DNA of 64,000 bases from Charina bottae (taxonomy: Eukaryota; Chordata; Lepidosauria; Squamata; Charinaidae). Below are positions 11,441 to 23,219 of the stretch, in pieces (position 1 is the stretch's first letter; every line of letters begins with the position of its first letter). Both the position numbers and the translations under genes were made by a program. The stretch is from positions 59,613,501 through 59,677,500 of the forward strand of contig JALMGJ010000001.1 in assembly GCA_023362775.1 (NCBI GenBank). Direction: 5' to 3'. Under the pieces are notes generated by a model. The model saw only the letters and a list, made by a program, of their open reading frames with translations. It searched no databases and was not told the origin of the DNA.

Positions 11441-11834
11441 GGCTGACCATATGTCCCGTTTTGAACGGGACAGTCCCGTTTTTTCCCCTTTTCTCAACTG
11501 TCCCGTCGTTTTAACATAAATGCTGGTTTTGTCCCGTTTTTCAGGAACAGGCGGAGGCAGAGCAGCCGACCGGAGGGAACCCGGAGGAGGAATCGCCCCC
11601 ACCCACCAGCGCGCAGCAAAGGAGGTGGGAGAGGCGGGCCCAGCACCGCGACAGGCGGATGCGATTCCCCTTCCGGGTTCCCTCCAATCAGCTGCTCCAC
11701 CCCCGCCCATTGCGCCGCCCGGCCTGCCCCCCCGTGCGCCGACAGGCGGAGGCCCCCCCCGCCCCCCCAACCAGCCGCTCCACCCCCGCCCATTCCTCTT
11801 GTCCCGTTTTTGTCTCAAGGAAATATGGTCAGTC
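11441..11834. mobile_element. GC-rich DNA transposon/MITE with CTGACCATAT ends
   Basis: Terminal inverted repeats GGCTGACCATAT (left) and ATATGGTCAGTC (right) are bordered by TA on each side (11439-11440 and 11835-11836), suggesting a TA target duplication. TCCCGTTTT motifs occur four or more times near the ends; the middle (11540-11800) is extremely GC-rich. Several overlapping open frames here are products of GC richness and encode nothing recognisable. Confidence 0.7.
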
Positions 11835-11836
11835 TA

Positions 11837-12543
11837 CCCAAAATGCTTGTAGCTGGCCATTGCATGATACTGAATGCTGGACCCAGGGAACCTATGGCCT
11901 AATTCAGCAGAGATCTCATGTTCTTATGACCCACGGAATACAATCTATATTTTGAGTCTGCAAATATTTATTCTCTTTCTTTTGGTTATCAGGAGGGCTA
12001 GAACCTTGCTTTTATTCATTTACTATATTTTTATACTGCTCAATAACTAGAGTTTTTCTAAGCAGTGTTTGAAAATTAAAACTTATTAGAAAAAAGTAAA
12101 ACAACATAAAAACCTACATATAGCACAGCATATGACAGTATAACATATGATATAAAAATCAGAAGCAGCTATAATAACACCAATAAATACAACAAACGAT
12201 TAAAAGAAAGGAACAACAAAGCACTAAGTTTCTAAAACACCGAAGTGGCATTAAAACACCTGAGAATTTTTCTGAATAAAGTTCTGATGGGGTGCAGAAA
12301 AGAACATAAGGTGAGTCTCTTTGTGGAGGACATTCTACAAAGGACACCTCAACAGAAAAGATATTTTCTTTGTTAGCCATCCCCTGTGCTTTACAGAACA
12401 GGAGAACCTGGAAAAAACCTTAGGGAGGACCTTAGGGTCTTGGTAAGTAAAACAAATTGGTCTAGAAACAGATGGCAAATGGCAAAGCACTGGCCTAATC
12501 TGATTGCATCCCTCCTAATGAGCGATCAAGCCGCCCTAGAACA
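11837..12543. other. Intronic DNA, no recognised gene
   Basis: AT-rich, no assignable repeat or domain-bearing frame. Confidence 0.55.
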
Positions 12544-13243
12544 TTTTTTTTATTTTTTTTATTATTCGAATTTATCACCACCCATCTCCACAACAGTAGA
12601 CTCTGGGCGGTTTACAACATTAATATTAATATTAAAAACCTATACACTTAAAAATAAAATATAATAATAAATAGATAAGAATCCAGAGGATGGGAAGATC
12701 TTAAAAAGGAGGGTATTACGGGGCTAACCACACCCAGGAGGAACTATTACCTCCTTTGTCCCAGGCAAGGCGGCAGAACCAGGTCTTTAAAGACTTCCAG
12801 AAGGCCACGAGCGAGGGCGCCTGTCTCACCTCCGGGGACAAGATATTCCACAGGGCGGGTGCTATCACAGAGAAGGCATGCCTCCTGGACCCCACCAGCG
12901 GAAATTCCTTCATTGAAGGGGTCCAAAGCATGCCCTCTCTGCATGACTGGGTGAGGCGGGCAGATGTAATCAGGATGAGACGGTGCCTCAGGTACCCTGG
13001 CCCCATGCCATGTAGGGCTTTAAAGGTGATAACCAACACCTTGAATTGGATCCAGAAGCAAACTAGTACCCAACGCAGCTCGCGCAGCAGTGGTGTTAAA
13101 TGTGCTGATCTTATTGTGCCCGTAACTGCCTGCGCGGCCGCATTCTGGACCAGCTGAAGCTTCCGGATACTCTTCAAGGGTAGCCCCATGTAGAGCGTGT
13201 TGCAATAATCTATATGGGAGATGACAAGGGCATGAGTGACTGT
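12544..13243 (-). mobile_element. L2/CR1-clade LINE, 5'-truncated 3' fragment
   Basis: Same family as 4462-6715 on the same strand. The 3' tail holds the CTCTGGGCGGTTTACAAC block; the coding part 12716-13240 encodes the last 170 or so residues downstream of the RT catalytic core (HIDYCNTLYMGLPLKS, LRELRWVLVCFWIQFKVL, REGMLWTPSMKEFPL). The catalytic YADD region is missing. Confidence 0.88.
12716..13240 (-). pseudogene. L2-type reverse transcriptase, C-terminal fragment
   Basis: Open frame aligning residue for residue with the last third of the protein at 4636-6075: both carry VTHALVISHIDYCN, LRELxWVxVCF and ARLxxSCREGMLxTPSxKEF. It lacks motifs A to C of the polymerase and so has no catalytic centre. 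The first few codons come from flanking DNA at the truncation point near 13243. Confidence 0.85.
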
Positions 13244-14316
13244 TTGGATTTTCACAGGCAATCCTCATATATAATACATTGTAACACTGTAGTCCAAAAA
13301 GATGGTTATCTGAATAACTGTTAGAGGACTATCTTTGTCCAGGAAGTTGCTGGTATATCAACCCAAATGAAAAATGAAGGTAAAACAGGATGCCAACCAC
13401 AATGAGGTGCCATCTTAGCTCACAACCCTTGATAATTTTTCAGTGGTTTTATGTAGAAGTTTAAAAGTTCAAGGTATAAAACAGAATCCTGAGGAAAACA
13501 GTAATTCCCCAGCTGCCCAAGTACATGTCTCATAGATTGAATCACAAATGTGGCAGGCGGTGCAAGAACCCACTACTTCTGCAATTCATGAAAAACTACA
13601 AAGCCTCCTGTGGTATATTTTCAGGGCTGGCACATTTATTTTGGCATGAATTACCTCTTCATTTCTATAAAGAACTTCTTTGTCAGAGTTCATTCCTCTC
13701 AATTCATAGTTTTTATATAAAAAGAAGAGGCAGAGAAGAACGCTGATCTTCTTTCTCTAAAAGCCACAGCCAACTGAAAATGGAACACTTTTTCCATTCA
13801 GCAGTTCATTGTCTTGTCTGATTAGTCTTCACTTTTTACACTAGAGGAGGTTGGGTAAAAAATTATTTAAAGCCTATCAATCCTACCCAAATATGATTTC
13901 CTCTGAAAGGTCAGGATTTCAGTCTCCTTTCCACAAAGAGAGCACCTCATCTGAAGTCAATTTCCTCAAGGGCACAGTGCTAAAATTTCAGTGATGTCTT
14001 CCAGGTATTGTGGGACATTTCCAGAGATAAATTCTTAGAGTGTTATTTCCCAGCCCAGCAGAATGTGCACTAATGTCATAATGCACATTACGGGAAGAAC
14101 TGTGACTCTAGAAAGTAATGAAACCATGCAATTTATTTGAATGAATTTGTTAGACTGATTTGATTCTATCAGGTTGAAATACATAATACAGATTAATTTA
14201 AAAAAACAAGTACCTCATATAAATTATTAATAATGATCCACACAATGGACTGATTCCATTTATTCTATAAAAAGAAATTAGGCTGCTGCAGAATTAGTTA
14301 GATAATTAGTTAGATA
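13244..14316. other. Intronic DNA, no recognised gene
   Basis: No assignable repeat; short open frames only. Confidence 0.55.
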
Positions 14317-14752
14317 GAGAGCCAGTTTGGTCTAGTGGTTAAGGCAATGGGCTAGAAACCAGGAGACTGAGAGTTCTAGTCCCGCCTTAGGCATGAAAGC
14401 TGGCTGGGTGACCTTGGGCCAGTCCCTGTCTCTCAGCCCTAGGAAGGAGCCAATGGGAAACCAGGAGACTGAGAGTTCTAGTCCCGCCTTAGGCATGAAA
14501 GCCGGCTGGGTGACCTTGGGCCAGTCCCTGTCTCTCAGCCCTAGGAAGGAGCCAATGGGAAACCAGGAGACTGAGCGTCCTAGTCCCGCCTTAGGCATGG
14601 AAGCCGGCTGGGTGACCTTGGGCCAGTTACTCTCTCTCGGCCCAACTCACCTCACAGGGTTGTTGTTGTGGGGAAAAGACGAGGAGGAAGGAGTATTAGG
14701 TATGTTTGCCGCCTTGAGTTATTAATAAAAATAATAAAGGCCGGATAGAAAA

Positions 14753-14812
<60 letters not shown>
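14317..14812 (+). repeat. tRNA-derived SINE, family B, with internal 102-bp triplication
   Basis: Head GAGCCAGTTTGGTCTAGTGG at 14317, then a segment beginning CCAGGAGACTGAG repeats at 14359, 14461 and 14563, spacing exactly 102. The 3' part CAACTCACCTCACAGGG and the AAATAAAT-tail (14750-14812) follow the third copy. Units one and two include the GCCCTAGGAAGGAGCCAATG join, which normally marks the other tail variant. The repeated 34-codon open frame is a by-product of the unit length being a multiple of three. Confidence 0.9.
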
Positions 14813-16228
14813 AAATTTGTACACTAATTGAAATAGGATAGCTTTCATAGTCTTGAATCAGAATAAAAGCTGGGGTAGAGAAAGGTAACAAGGTATGATT
14901 TCAAGAACTCTAGCATTACATGAACAAGTTTATCCTGAAGCAGAGTTCTGAAGACCTTCTGGGCCACATGTTAATAGTTTGACATACATTTCACTGGAGC
15001 TTGAGTACCAATTAATTGCCCATGTTCTTCTCACCTTAAAATATGTTGTCAAAAATTCAATACAACCCTTCAGGTCCCAGCAGATTCCCCAATAATGCCT
15101 CTGTATCCTTCTTTCTTCCAGGAACCCATCACCTCATCCAGTGCTTGCAAGAGGGCTGGAGCACCATGGGCATTCATGGGAGTCCATGGGAAGAGGTACA
15201 AGCGACATCACACATATCACAATATCATCATGCAAATTACATAAATTGTGTAATTTGCATTAGTCATGTCACTTTCGCAAGTTGGAGTTTAGCAACATTC
15301 GACACATGTTTCTTGACCTCTGACATGCCAGAAGACATCTTTCACAGCTATGAACAACAACGTATTTCCTTACACTCTCAGTGAAGTTCCTCCCATTCTT
15401 TTTCTTCAACTCCCATTCCCTTAAGTGAGATTTTTGGAGGCCAAGCCAATGCATATTTCCTTGGAAGTAAGTCTCACAGAGTTCAGTGGCTTCCTAGTAA
15501 ATTCTGGCTTAGTTCTTCGCTCATCCATGCCTGTCTTGCAACACTGCACACTCTTTTGGGAGACAAAGCCAAAACTGCACCCTTATAAACACTAGTAAAT
15601 CAATTCCTCATTGATAAAATAGAACCAAACCATTCTATGTTGTTAGTTTAGAATGTTTTCTGTCATTAGATAAAATGCTGAGCAAAGGGGGAGGGGGAGA
15701 AGATGACATGAAGCGAATATTCAAACTAACGGAAGGATAAATCACACCAGTGGCTCTTGTAAAGCTGAGGTACAGACTAGAGATTCAATTTAAAGAGTAC
15801 AGGAATGGGGGTGGTGGTGAACTGTTCTGCATTAAATTATTTTAACTTTCATGTGGAACTGCTACAAAAAGTATAAACAGTTGCAGTTTTTCAGGACTCT
15901 GTAAATTTATATCCCAACCTCTGAACATCAAAGTGATAAATTACTCTCTAAACTTAAGCCCAGTTCTTACTCAAGCAAAACTCTCATTATAGCTAAAGAA
16001 AAAAAAATTCCTCTGAAAAAAGCAAAGAAAAAGACATAATTGGCTCTTTTATACGTATTAGAGACCAGCTATACAATTTAGACTCTAGAAAGGTGCATTA
16101 ATAGTCCTCAGAATAAACTACTTTCTCACATGATCTTAATTTTACTTCCAGGGTTCTGAATAGCCCTGAAAGCAAAAATTCAGCTGCAGAACTAAAAGAA
16201 ACAATGGCAACTGAAATAAAAAGGGTTA
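14813..16228. other. Intronic DNA, no recognised gene
   Basis: No assignable repeat; the 113-codon frame at 15043-15384 has no recognisable domain. Confidence 0.55.
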
Positions 16229-16360
<132 letters not shown>

Positions 16361-16399
16361 TTCTGGGTATCTGAATGCAAGTCACTGCAAGTGGCAATC

Positions 16400-16620
16400 C
16401 CACCAACTTTGGCTACCATGAAAAAAGCTAAACCAGTCCAGACAGGATTAATTATTGGGTGAGAGACCACCAGAAAATCCAATGGCTCTAGCTAGACTGG
16501 AAAGTAAAAAACAACTTGTAGAAGGCAATGGCAAACCTTTTATCCAATGCTACCAAGAAAACAACATGGACATGTCCATGAAGTCACCAGGAGTTGGGCT
16601 CAATTTGAGGGTGATTTTTC
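16400..16620 (+). repeat. 5S-rRNA-derived SINE
   Basis: Contains a decayed internal promoter region of 5S rRNA: AAAAAAGCTAAACCAGTCC followed by TTGGGTGAGAGACCACCAG, matching the AAGCTAAGCAGGGTC ... TTGGATGGGAGACCGCC order of 5S RNA. The body GAAGGCAATGGCAAACC and CATGGACATGTCCATGAAGT follows. SINEs with 5S heads (SINE3 class) are known in vertebrates. Confidence 0.75.
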
Positions 16621-17798
16621 CTTTACCTGAATATAAAGCCAAACTGAGGGTTAATTCCTGCATGCATATTTATCAGGCTATGATTGCATATTGGGTGATT
16701 ACCTACATGGACTATCACAGATAGAATTAGCATTAGGGCTATGCAAATTCTTCAAAAGAGGTGCTTTGCAACACGTGGGAATGCACTGCTACTCTGGAAA
16801 CTGCTCCTGGCTGTTTCTGCACGCATGTGCACACACAATCACTTTGGCTCATTTTTTCCCCAGCACAGCAAAATGGTGATACATCCATGCACAGATGTGG
16901 AAACAACCACCAGCAGCTTCCAAAGCAAAGTGAGCCTGGAAAAAGATGTGGTTGCTTTAATGGTTCAAGGAAAGGTGCTTTGTATGTACTCCCAAGCACT
17001 GCGAAGCACCTCTTCCAAGGATTTCCACAACCTGATTAAACCCATTTCAGATCTTCTTATACAGAATACTTTCAACAGAGTCCACTCACATTCAGAGATG
17101 AATGAGAAGTGCATGCATGAGGGAAGGAAGGGTCTTGCAGCCCTCCTAATATTGTTGAAGAATAATTCCCACATGGTGACGAATGCTGGAAGTTGTAGTT
17201 CAGCAACATCTGGAAGGCCACTGATTCCCCATCTCTTAATGAATGACTTCTGCTCTGGCCTAAGCACTAATATGCTCAAACCTGGTACTACACATAAAAT
17301 CTTGTGTAACTACCCAAATTACTAATAAATCAACACTGAACTAAAAAGACAAGTAAGGAGGAGAATATCCAAATGTTCCAGCATCAAGTTTTCCTTTCAA
17401 GCACAGTCATACTGTGGACGTTATGTTTAATTTTATATGTGCATTTGGAAATATAAGTTGTAGGTGTGACTAATGTCTGTGTATGCATAGCAGAAAATGT
17501 ATTTGATGATGTGAAGCAGCTCAACTGGATTACGCCAAAATGAATAGCAGGCTCTTGCCGAGCCTTTACCAACCCCCAACCTCTTTCCCAGCCAGGAGTT
17601 GTAATCCCAGCACATCCAAAAAACACTGGGTTTGGGAAATCTGCTGTTGCTCAACTACATGTGAGTTAATTTGGGTAGATATGCTACTGGGTTTAATAGG
17701 ATCAAACCTGCTAAAAAGTATGTTCAGGATTCCAACCTAGTACATATCTAAAAATACATATTTATGTCATATACAGCTTTGTAGCTAACATTTTTTTA
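16621..17798. other. Intronic DNA, no recognised gene
   Basis: Holds a 194-codon ATG-initiated open frame on the plus strand (16741-17325) with no recognisable domain, low-complexity-free but without support as a gene. A GGAAGTTGTAGTTCAGCAAC segment at 17190-17210 resembles half of an old hAT MITE. Confidence 0.5.
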
Positions 17799-17806
17799 TC
17801 TTAAGA

Positions 17807-18679
17807 CATAGCTTTCCAAACTGTGTGTTGGGACACGTTAGTGTGTCGGCTGCAGTGTCTGGGTGTGTTGCGGCTGCTGCTGCCTCCGAGCCCTGCCAGG
17901 ATTCCGCGCAGGTCCTAGTGCCTGCCTTGTGCCTTGCTGCCTCCAAACCTGCTGTGATTCCGCACAGGTCCTAGTGCCTGCCTTGTGCCTTGCTGCCTCC
18001 AAACCTGCTGTGATTCCGCGCAGGTCCTAGTGCTTGCCTTGTGCCTTGCTGCCGCTAAACCTATGATTCCGCGCAGGTCCTAGTGCCTGCCTTGTGCCTT
18101 GCTGCCTCCAAACCTGCTGTGATTCCGCACAGGTCCTAGTGCCTGCCTTGTGCCTTGCTGCCTCCAAACCTGCTGTGATTCCGCACAGGTCCTAGTGCCT
18201 GCCTTGTGCCTTGCTGCCTCCAAACCTGCTGTGATTCCGCACAGGTCCTAGTGCCTGCCTTGTGCCTTGCTGCCTCCAAACCTGCTGTGATTCCGCACAG
18301 GTCCTAGTGCCTGCCTTGTGCCTTGCTGCCTCCAAACCTGCTGTGATTCCGCACAGGTCCTAGTGCCTGCCTTGTGCCTTGCTGCCTCCAAACCTGCTGT
18401 GATTCCGCGCAGGTCCTAGTGCCTACCTTGTGCCTTGCTGCCTCCAAACCTGCTGTGATTCCGCACAGGTCCTAGTGCCTGCCTTGTGCCTTGCTGCCTC
18501 CAAACCTGCTGTGATTCCGCACAGGTCCTAGTGCCTGCCTTGTGCCTTGCTGCCTCCAAACCTGCTGTGATTCCGCACAGGTCCTAGTGCCTGCCTTGTG
18601 CCCTGCTGTAAGAGTGTGTCACGAAATGATGCCTTGCTGTAAGAGTGTGTCACCAACATGAAAAGTTTGGAAAGCTCTG
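17807..18679. mobile_element. hAT-type non-autonomous element H1 with internal minisatellite
   Basis: Ends CATAGCTTTCCAAACTG and AGTTTGGAAAGCTCTG are inverted repeats; flanks TCTTAAGA at 17799-17806 and 18680-18687 are an exact 8-bp target duplication. Same ends as H2-H5. Subterminal GTGTGT-C motifs flank an internal tandem array. No transposase is encoded. Confidence 0.9.
17931..18600. repeat. 56-bp minisatellite array inside element H1
   Basis: About twelve tandem units of 56 bp, each starting GCCTTGCTGCCTCCAAACC and containing GATTCCGCACAGGTCCTAGT. Units are nearly identical except for a shortened one near 18045-18095 and a few CGC/CAC variants, indicating recent expansion. Confidence 0.95.
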
Positions 18680-18687
18680 TCTTAAGA

Positions 18688-21369
18688 ACTAATCACTGTT
18701 TTAGGCAACCAGGGAAGGAGCTTTACTAGTTGATCCTTCCCACTCTGCCCTTACTATTTATTTAATTGGATTGGGCATAAGATGATCAATCGATCAATGA
18801 TATATGTTTGCTAACTCAATAGAACTTATGTGTAGCTAGCAGCATTATCAGCTGTCTTTCACTTTAAATGTTATGGCTTCCTCCAAGGAAACCTAGGGAA
18901 ATGAAATAGCTAATAAAGTGTTCTGATAAATACTTTATGTATAGTCTTAGGATGGAAGCCATCCATTCTAATCAGTAGAGAAATGTCTAGGGTGATAGGA
19001 GGTGGAGACACAAGGGTAATGCAAACCAATGATTCAGAAATATATATATATAGATTCTGAATACATATATCTATCTACTCAGAAACTCTACTGGGTATGC
19101 TTATAGGTAGGCACAGGAAAGTAATCTGAGTGACATGTCTTTGCCTATCTGGTAGAAAACCCAATTCTGTGGGTTTTGGGACACATGAAGCAACTTAGCC
19201 TAGTGTCTCTTACAGCTCCTTCAGCCCATGCAACAGAAGCCAAATGCCCTTTGATTCCCCAAGTGCAGATGACTGGCAAAACTTTAGCACTACTCCACTT
19301 CAAGTCCACAACGTGAAAAGTTTAATATGAATAAATTCCGAGTTAATCAGGTCCCTTCTTTAAATGTTGACACAGTATTATGTATATCCCATAAATACCT
19401 TCTTGACTAAAATTCATCCCAGGAGATTGGCACCATGCCAGGGCTATTCATATTTACTGTATTTATATAGTACAGTTGGCCAAAGATAATATTGAAGACA
19501 AAATATGCCTTGAGATATATACAATATCTCTTTGGGTTTTCCTTTTAAATCTCTTCATTGCTAAAAATATTTAGACTGAACTTTACAAAATGTCCCACAA
19601 AGACCTATCAGGGATCTGCGCAGTGATATATAGCCAACTATGAGTATAATTAGAGCATATTTGTAATACTTGAGCTGTAGTCTGTTACCAAATGCTAATG
19701 TCTCTGTGGTTTAAAAAAAAGTTTCTTGAAAAAAAAAACCTGAATGATTACTCTTTCCCAGGCCTTTTACTCTATGACCTCAGTGTGTTTGTAGAGATCT
19801 CCTTTCTCTCCCACCACATTGTCTGCTTGACGGGTACTGGAGACTTAAACCTTTTAAGGCTGAAGGAAAAATGTGCACAGCAGCCTAGCCTTGCGTTTTC
19901 TCATCGATATTGTCGCTCTTTCTTCTTGGCTGTATATGTTTTTTCCCTTTAGACTGGCTCATCCAGCCCAATGTATAACTAGACAGCAGTGGAAAAACGG
20001 TTAACTCTTTTACTCTGATCTTCCCAACCAAGTATTTGCACAGGAAGCCTGGCTCCAGCAAGCCAGCCCTCCGCTCTTGAACATCTGATGCTCCCTATTG
20101 GCCGAGGCCTGCAAACTACACTTGTCCTCTTCTGCTGTTCTATTTCGAGCCCAGGATCCAGAAGAGTCGGGGGCACTTTCCCATGAGTGCTAAGATAATC
20201 ATCCTTTGTTTTCCACGGACAGTTGAATTCTCCAGAAAAATGTGTAGCTGTAAGTCATTCACTCTGGGTAGCACTGCCTCTTTCTGTGGCTCAGCCACAC
20301 CAGAAGCACAATCAAAGAGATTAGGAGGGCTTTACCTCCTTTGCTCCATGTTTAAGTTGGTAAACAGTCTCCAAATAAGCTCTCTTGGGACAGGGAAGAA
20401 ATGAGTCCCTCCATAACGTTAGCCACATCAGGGTGGGTGGGCAGGCAACTGCCTGTGCGGATGGGTGTGCACACGCACATGTATGTGTGCATTCTCATGT
20501 CTTGAGTTCTCTTCTGCATTTCAGCATTATTGCTACAAATTACACCAGAAAGCTTGCACATCCCTCCTTGGCTCCAGTACGTTCTGCAAAATGTTTCTTC
20601 CCTCGGGGCAGTAAGGGTGGAGTGTGTTTATCATGGAGTTCTGGATGGTGCCTTAATTACAATAATAAAGCCCTTTGATTCCCAGGGTGTCCTCTTCCCT
20701 GGATTGTCATTTGACAATAAAAAGAAGAAAGAGAAGGCAGCTCACTGAGAATTGGGTGCAGAAATCCCTGGCTGGCACCCTCACCCCCTGACTCTGGTCG
20801 GCAAGCCCCAGCAAGCCTCAAAGCTACACCTTTGTAACAGTCAAAATAAATAGAATATTGAGATAGAGAATCTAGGATGAAGTTACCCAGATGGCTGCAT
20901 TGCCTTCTCTATTACCTGCTTGTCAGAGGTGACCAGGTATGAGTACATAGGCTCCATATAATAGAAGCACAAGAGAACAGATTAGAAGACCAACCAGTGA
21001 CCAGAGACAACTATAGTCAACCCCTTGTGATCAAATTCTTTTATTCCTCCTACAAAATTTCTCACACTGACCTACATTTGAGCTTTGTTCTGACATATTC
21101 CTATTCTGCTCCAGACCACAGCAATCAGTTATTAGACTTCCATGGATTTCATCATCTAATTTTCTAGATAGCAAAAGAGTCCACAACTCCAGAGAGTAAA
21201 GCAACAGTCCTGTCTAAGTCCCACTGAACTTAATGCAACTTGCTTCTGAGCAGACATATATACAGGATTGCAGTGTAACCCTGCAATGTTGTGCATGCTT
21301 ATGTGAAGATATAACCCCACTGGGCTGAGCAGGGTCTGTTTCCAGTCATGATGCAGAGCATTGTTATTG
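18688..21369. other. Intronic DNA, no recognised gene
   Basis: No assignable repeat family. Short TA-rich tract at 19042-19055. Open frames under 100 codons lack domains. Confidence 0.55.
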
Positions 21370-21515
21370 TTATACTTATATCTCACCTTTCTGCGTATAT
21401 AAGCACTCTAGGTGACTAGACCTGTTTGGCCACAGCCCAACAGCAAGTCCAAACTGGAGCCGGGATTTGAATTCAAGGCTGCCCCTGCCAACACTTAATG
21501 TTCAGCCTTTAGACC
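21370..21515 (-). repeat. Possible old tRNA-derived SINE
   Basis: On the minus strand a GTCTAAAGGCTGAACATTAA box-A-like region is followed by CTTGAATTCAAATCCCGGC, box-B-like. Boundaries and family are unclear. Confidence 0.4.
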
Positions 21516-22867
21516 AGAGTGGCAGCCAGCACTTAACCCTCATCTGAAGCCAGCTTCTTCAAGCTCCCCCTGATTTTCAGAAAGGAGTGCACCTAATCAG
21601 TTCCAGCTGAAACATTCCCAGGCTGTGTCCAGGAAGCTGGCCTTTTAAAAAAAAATTGTGGGAGGGAGGCTGTACCTGGAGCGAAGATGACCACAAATGT
21701 GATGGACTATTAAACTGAAAAAGAAACCTAGATCCAGGATCAGACCATTTTTTGGTAGGCAAGGGAAACTTGGTTTGAGGGCCACAGATAGTTACTTGTT
21801 TCTCTCCATTCTCCCCACTCCTGACTCCCACCCCACGGTGCACTGAAAATCTTGCCCAATTCCAACCTAACCCAGCAGTGGCTAGAGAAGAGGAGGCCAC
21901 AGGATAGGAACGAGAGATAGGAAGCTGATACGGCAATGGGAAAGGATGTGGGGGGAGGGGGGAGGGAGGCAGAGGGTGCTTCACAAGTAAACTAATCCCC
22001 TTTGCGAGGTTTGTTGACCCAGGTGCTCACTGTGAAAGATCGAGGGCTAGCAGCGGAGTCAGCTGAAGTGGTGGGGTGGAGGGTATCTGGGGAGCTAGTG
22101 TTCCCACCTGAAGGAATATGAAGAAATATTACCCAGGGAAGAATGACAGGAGAGAGCCAGTAAAAGGAGGCTTTATCTGCTCCTTAAAGATGCCATCCCT
22201 GGCCAAATTGGGGTGGGGCGGGGTGTTATGCACCCTTTGCCAACAGCTTTATGGACTCTGAAAGGGGATGTCCCTGAGAGGCAAAGCCCAATTTGGAGTT
22301 GTGCTCTCTGTCTTGAAGCCTTTGCACGTGCTTACTTTTGGATGTGTAGGGTTTAGTTGTCACAGAGCGGCAAAAGACAGGCACTCTGCAGATGTTCAGA
22401 GGCACGCCCACCCCTTCTTACTTTGCTTGTCCCAAAGTTACACCTTGGGGCTCCAGACATCCCCAGGGTTTACATCCAAACAGAGATGGTTTCTAATTAA
22501 GCCTCCCTGATGAAACCTTAGCTCACCTCCTTGGATTTTCATCGGGAGGAATAATGTTGTGTGCTGTTCAAGTATTGCAGAAATAAAACTGGTAGGGGGC
22601 TATGTCCACACCCTCCCTTTTGCAGGAGAAACCCCTTGTTACATTTTCAAGGTGTGGAGGGAGGGGGTCTGGAATGTCGAAAAGCTGGATGGCACTCTTA
22701 GGTGCCGCCCTGCAATTTCTAGGGGGACCTGCATGGCCAGGCACCCACCTGAAGTCTCAGGATAACAGAGAAGACCCCTCTCTATGCCCCACACCCTGTC
22801 GGACACATTACACAACCCCGCAGCCCCAAACCTCTACCTGGCGCAGGCACACGCTTATTCAGAGAAG
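21516..22867. other. TGFB2: Proximal intron 1 of TGFB2, no recognised repeat
   Basis: This 1.35 kb next to exon 1 is free of recognisable transposons, unlike most of the window, which could reflect retained intronic regulatory sequence. That is inference only. Confidence 0.4.
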
Positions 22868-22873
22868 ACTTAC
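22868..22873 (-). other. TGFB2: Splice donor of TGFB2 exon 1
   Basis: On the minus strand, exon sequence TCCGCAA is followed at once by GTAAGT, a perfect match to the vertebrate 5' splice-site consensus. Splicing here leaves one base of codon 116, matching the phase of the first intron in known TGFB2 genes. Without splicing the frame would run on to a stop at about 22782, so the residues after Ala115 are intron-derived. Confidence 0.93.
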
Positions 22874-23219
22874 TTGCGGACGGGTGGTAACTCCCCATGT
22901 CAATTTTGTAAACTTCTTTGGCGTAGTATTCCTCATCACTCCGTTCCTTTTCACAAGAGGCTGCCCTGTGGTTCGCCTTCTCCTGCAGCAAGTCCCTTGT
23001 GCTGTTGTAGATCGAGGTGACCTCCGGAGGAACCTCCTCGGGCTCGGGGTACTCTTCCGGAGGGCTGGTGAGTTTCAGTTTGCTCAGGATCTGGCCTCGG
23101 ATCGCCTCGATCCGCTTACGCATGAACTGGTCCATGTCGAGGGTGCTGCACGTAGACAGGGCAAAGGCCACCGTGGCCAGATCCAGGGTGAGGAACACGC
23201 TCAAGAGATAGCAGTGCAT
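22874..23219 (-). CDS. TGFB2: TGFB2 coding exon 1 (transforming growth factor beta-2 proprotein, N-terminal part)
   Basis: Encodes the first 115 residues plus one base of the next codon of the secreted TGF-beta-2 precursor. Residues 1-20 form a hydrophobic signal peptide. The mature pro-region begins near residue 21 with [16 protein letters not shown], the start of the latency-associated peptide (LAP); LAP holds the growth factor inactive, and Cys24 is the residue known to link LAP to LTBP or GARP-type partners. An N-glycosylation sequon (YNST) lies at Asn72. The [15 protein letters not shown] block is typical of TGFB2 and separates it from TGFB1 and TGFB3. The ATG at 23219 is chosen by homology. 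The exon stops in phase 1 after codon 115, the same place as I recall for the human gene. The last seven codons (GSYHPSA) differ from mammals, as expected near this variable exon end. The receptor-binding domain is encoded by exons outside the window. Confidence 0.97.

Noticed and set aside
16741..17325. 194-codon ATG-initiated frame on the plus strand
   Set aside because: No domain, signal or homology I can recognise, and no splice or promoter context; a chance frame cannot be excluded. Transcript evidence would be needed.
17931..18600. CRISPR-like array
   Set aside because: Units are direct tandem repeats without unique spacers, inside a eukaryotic transposon.
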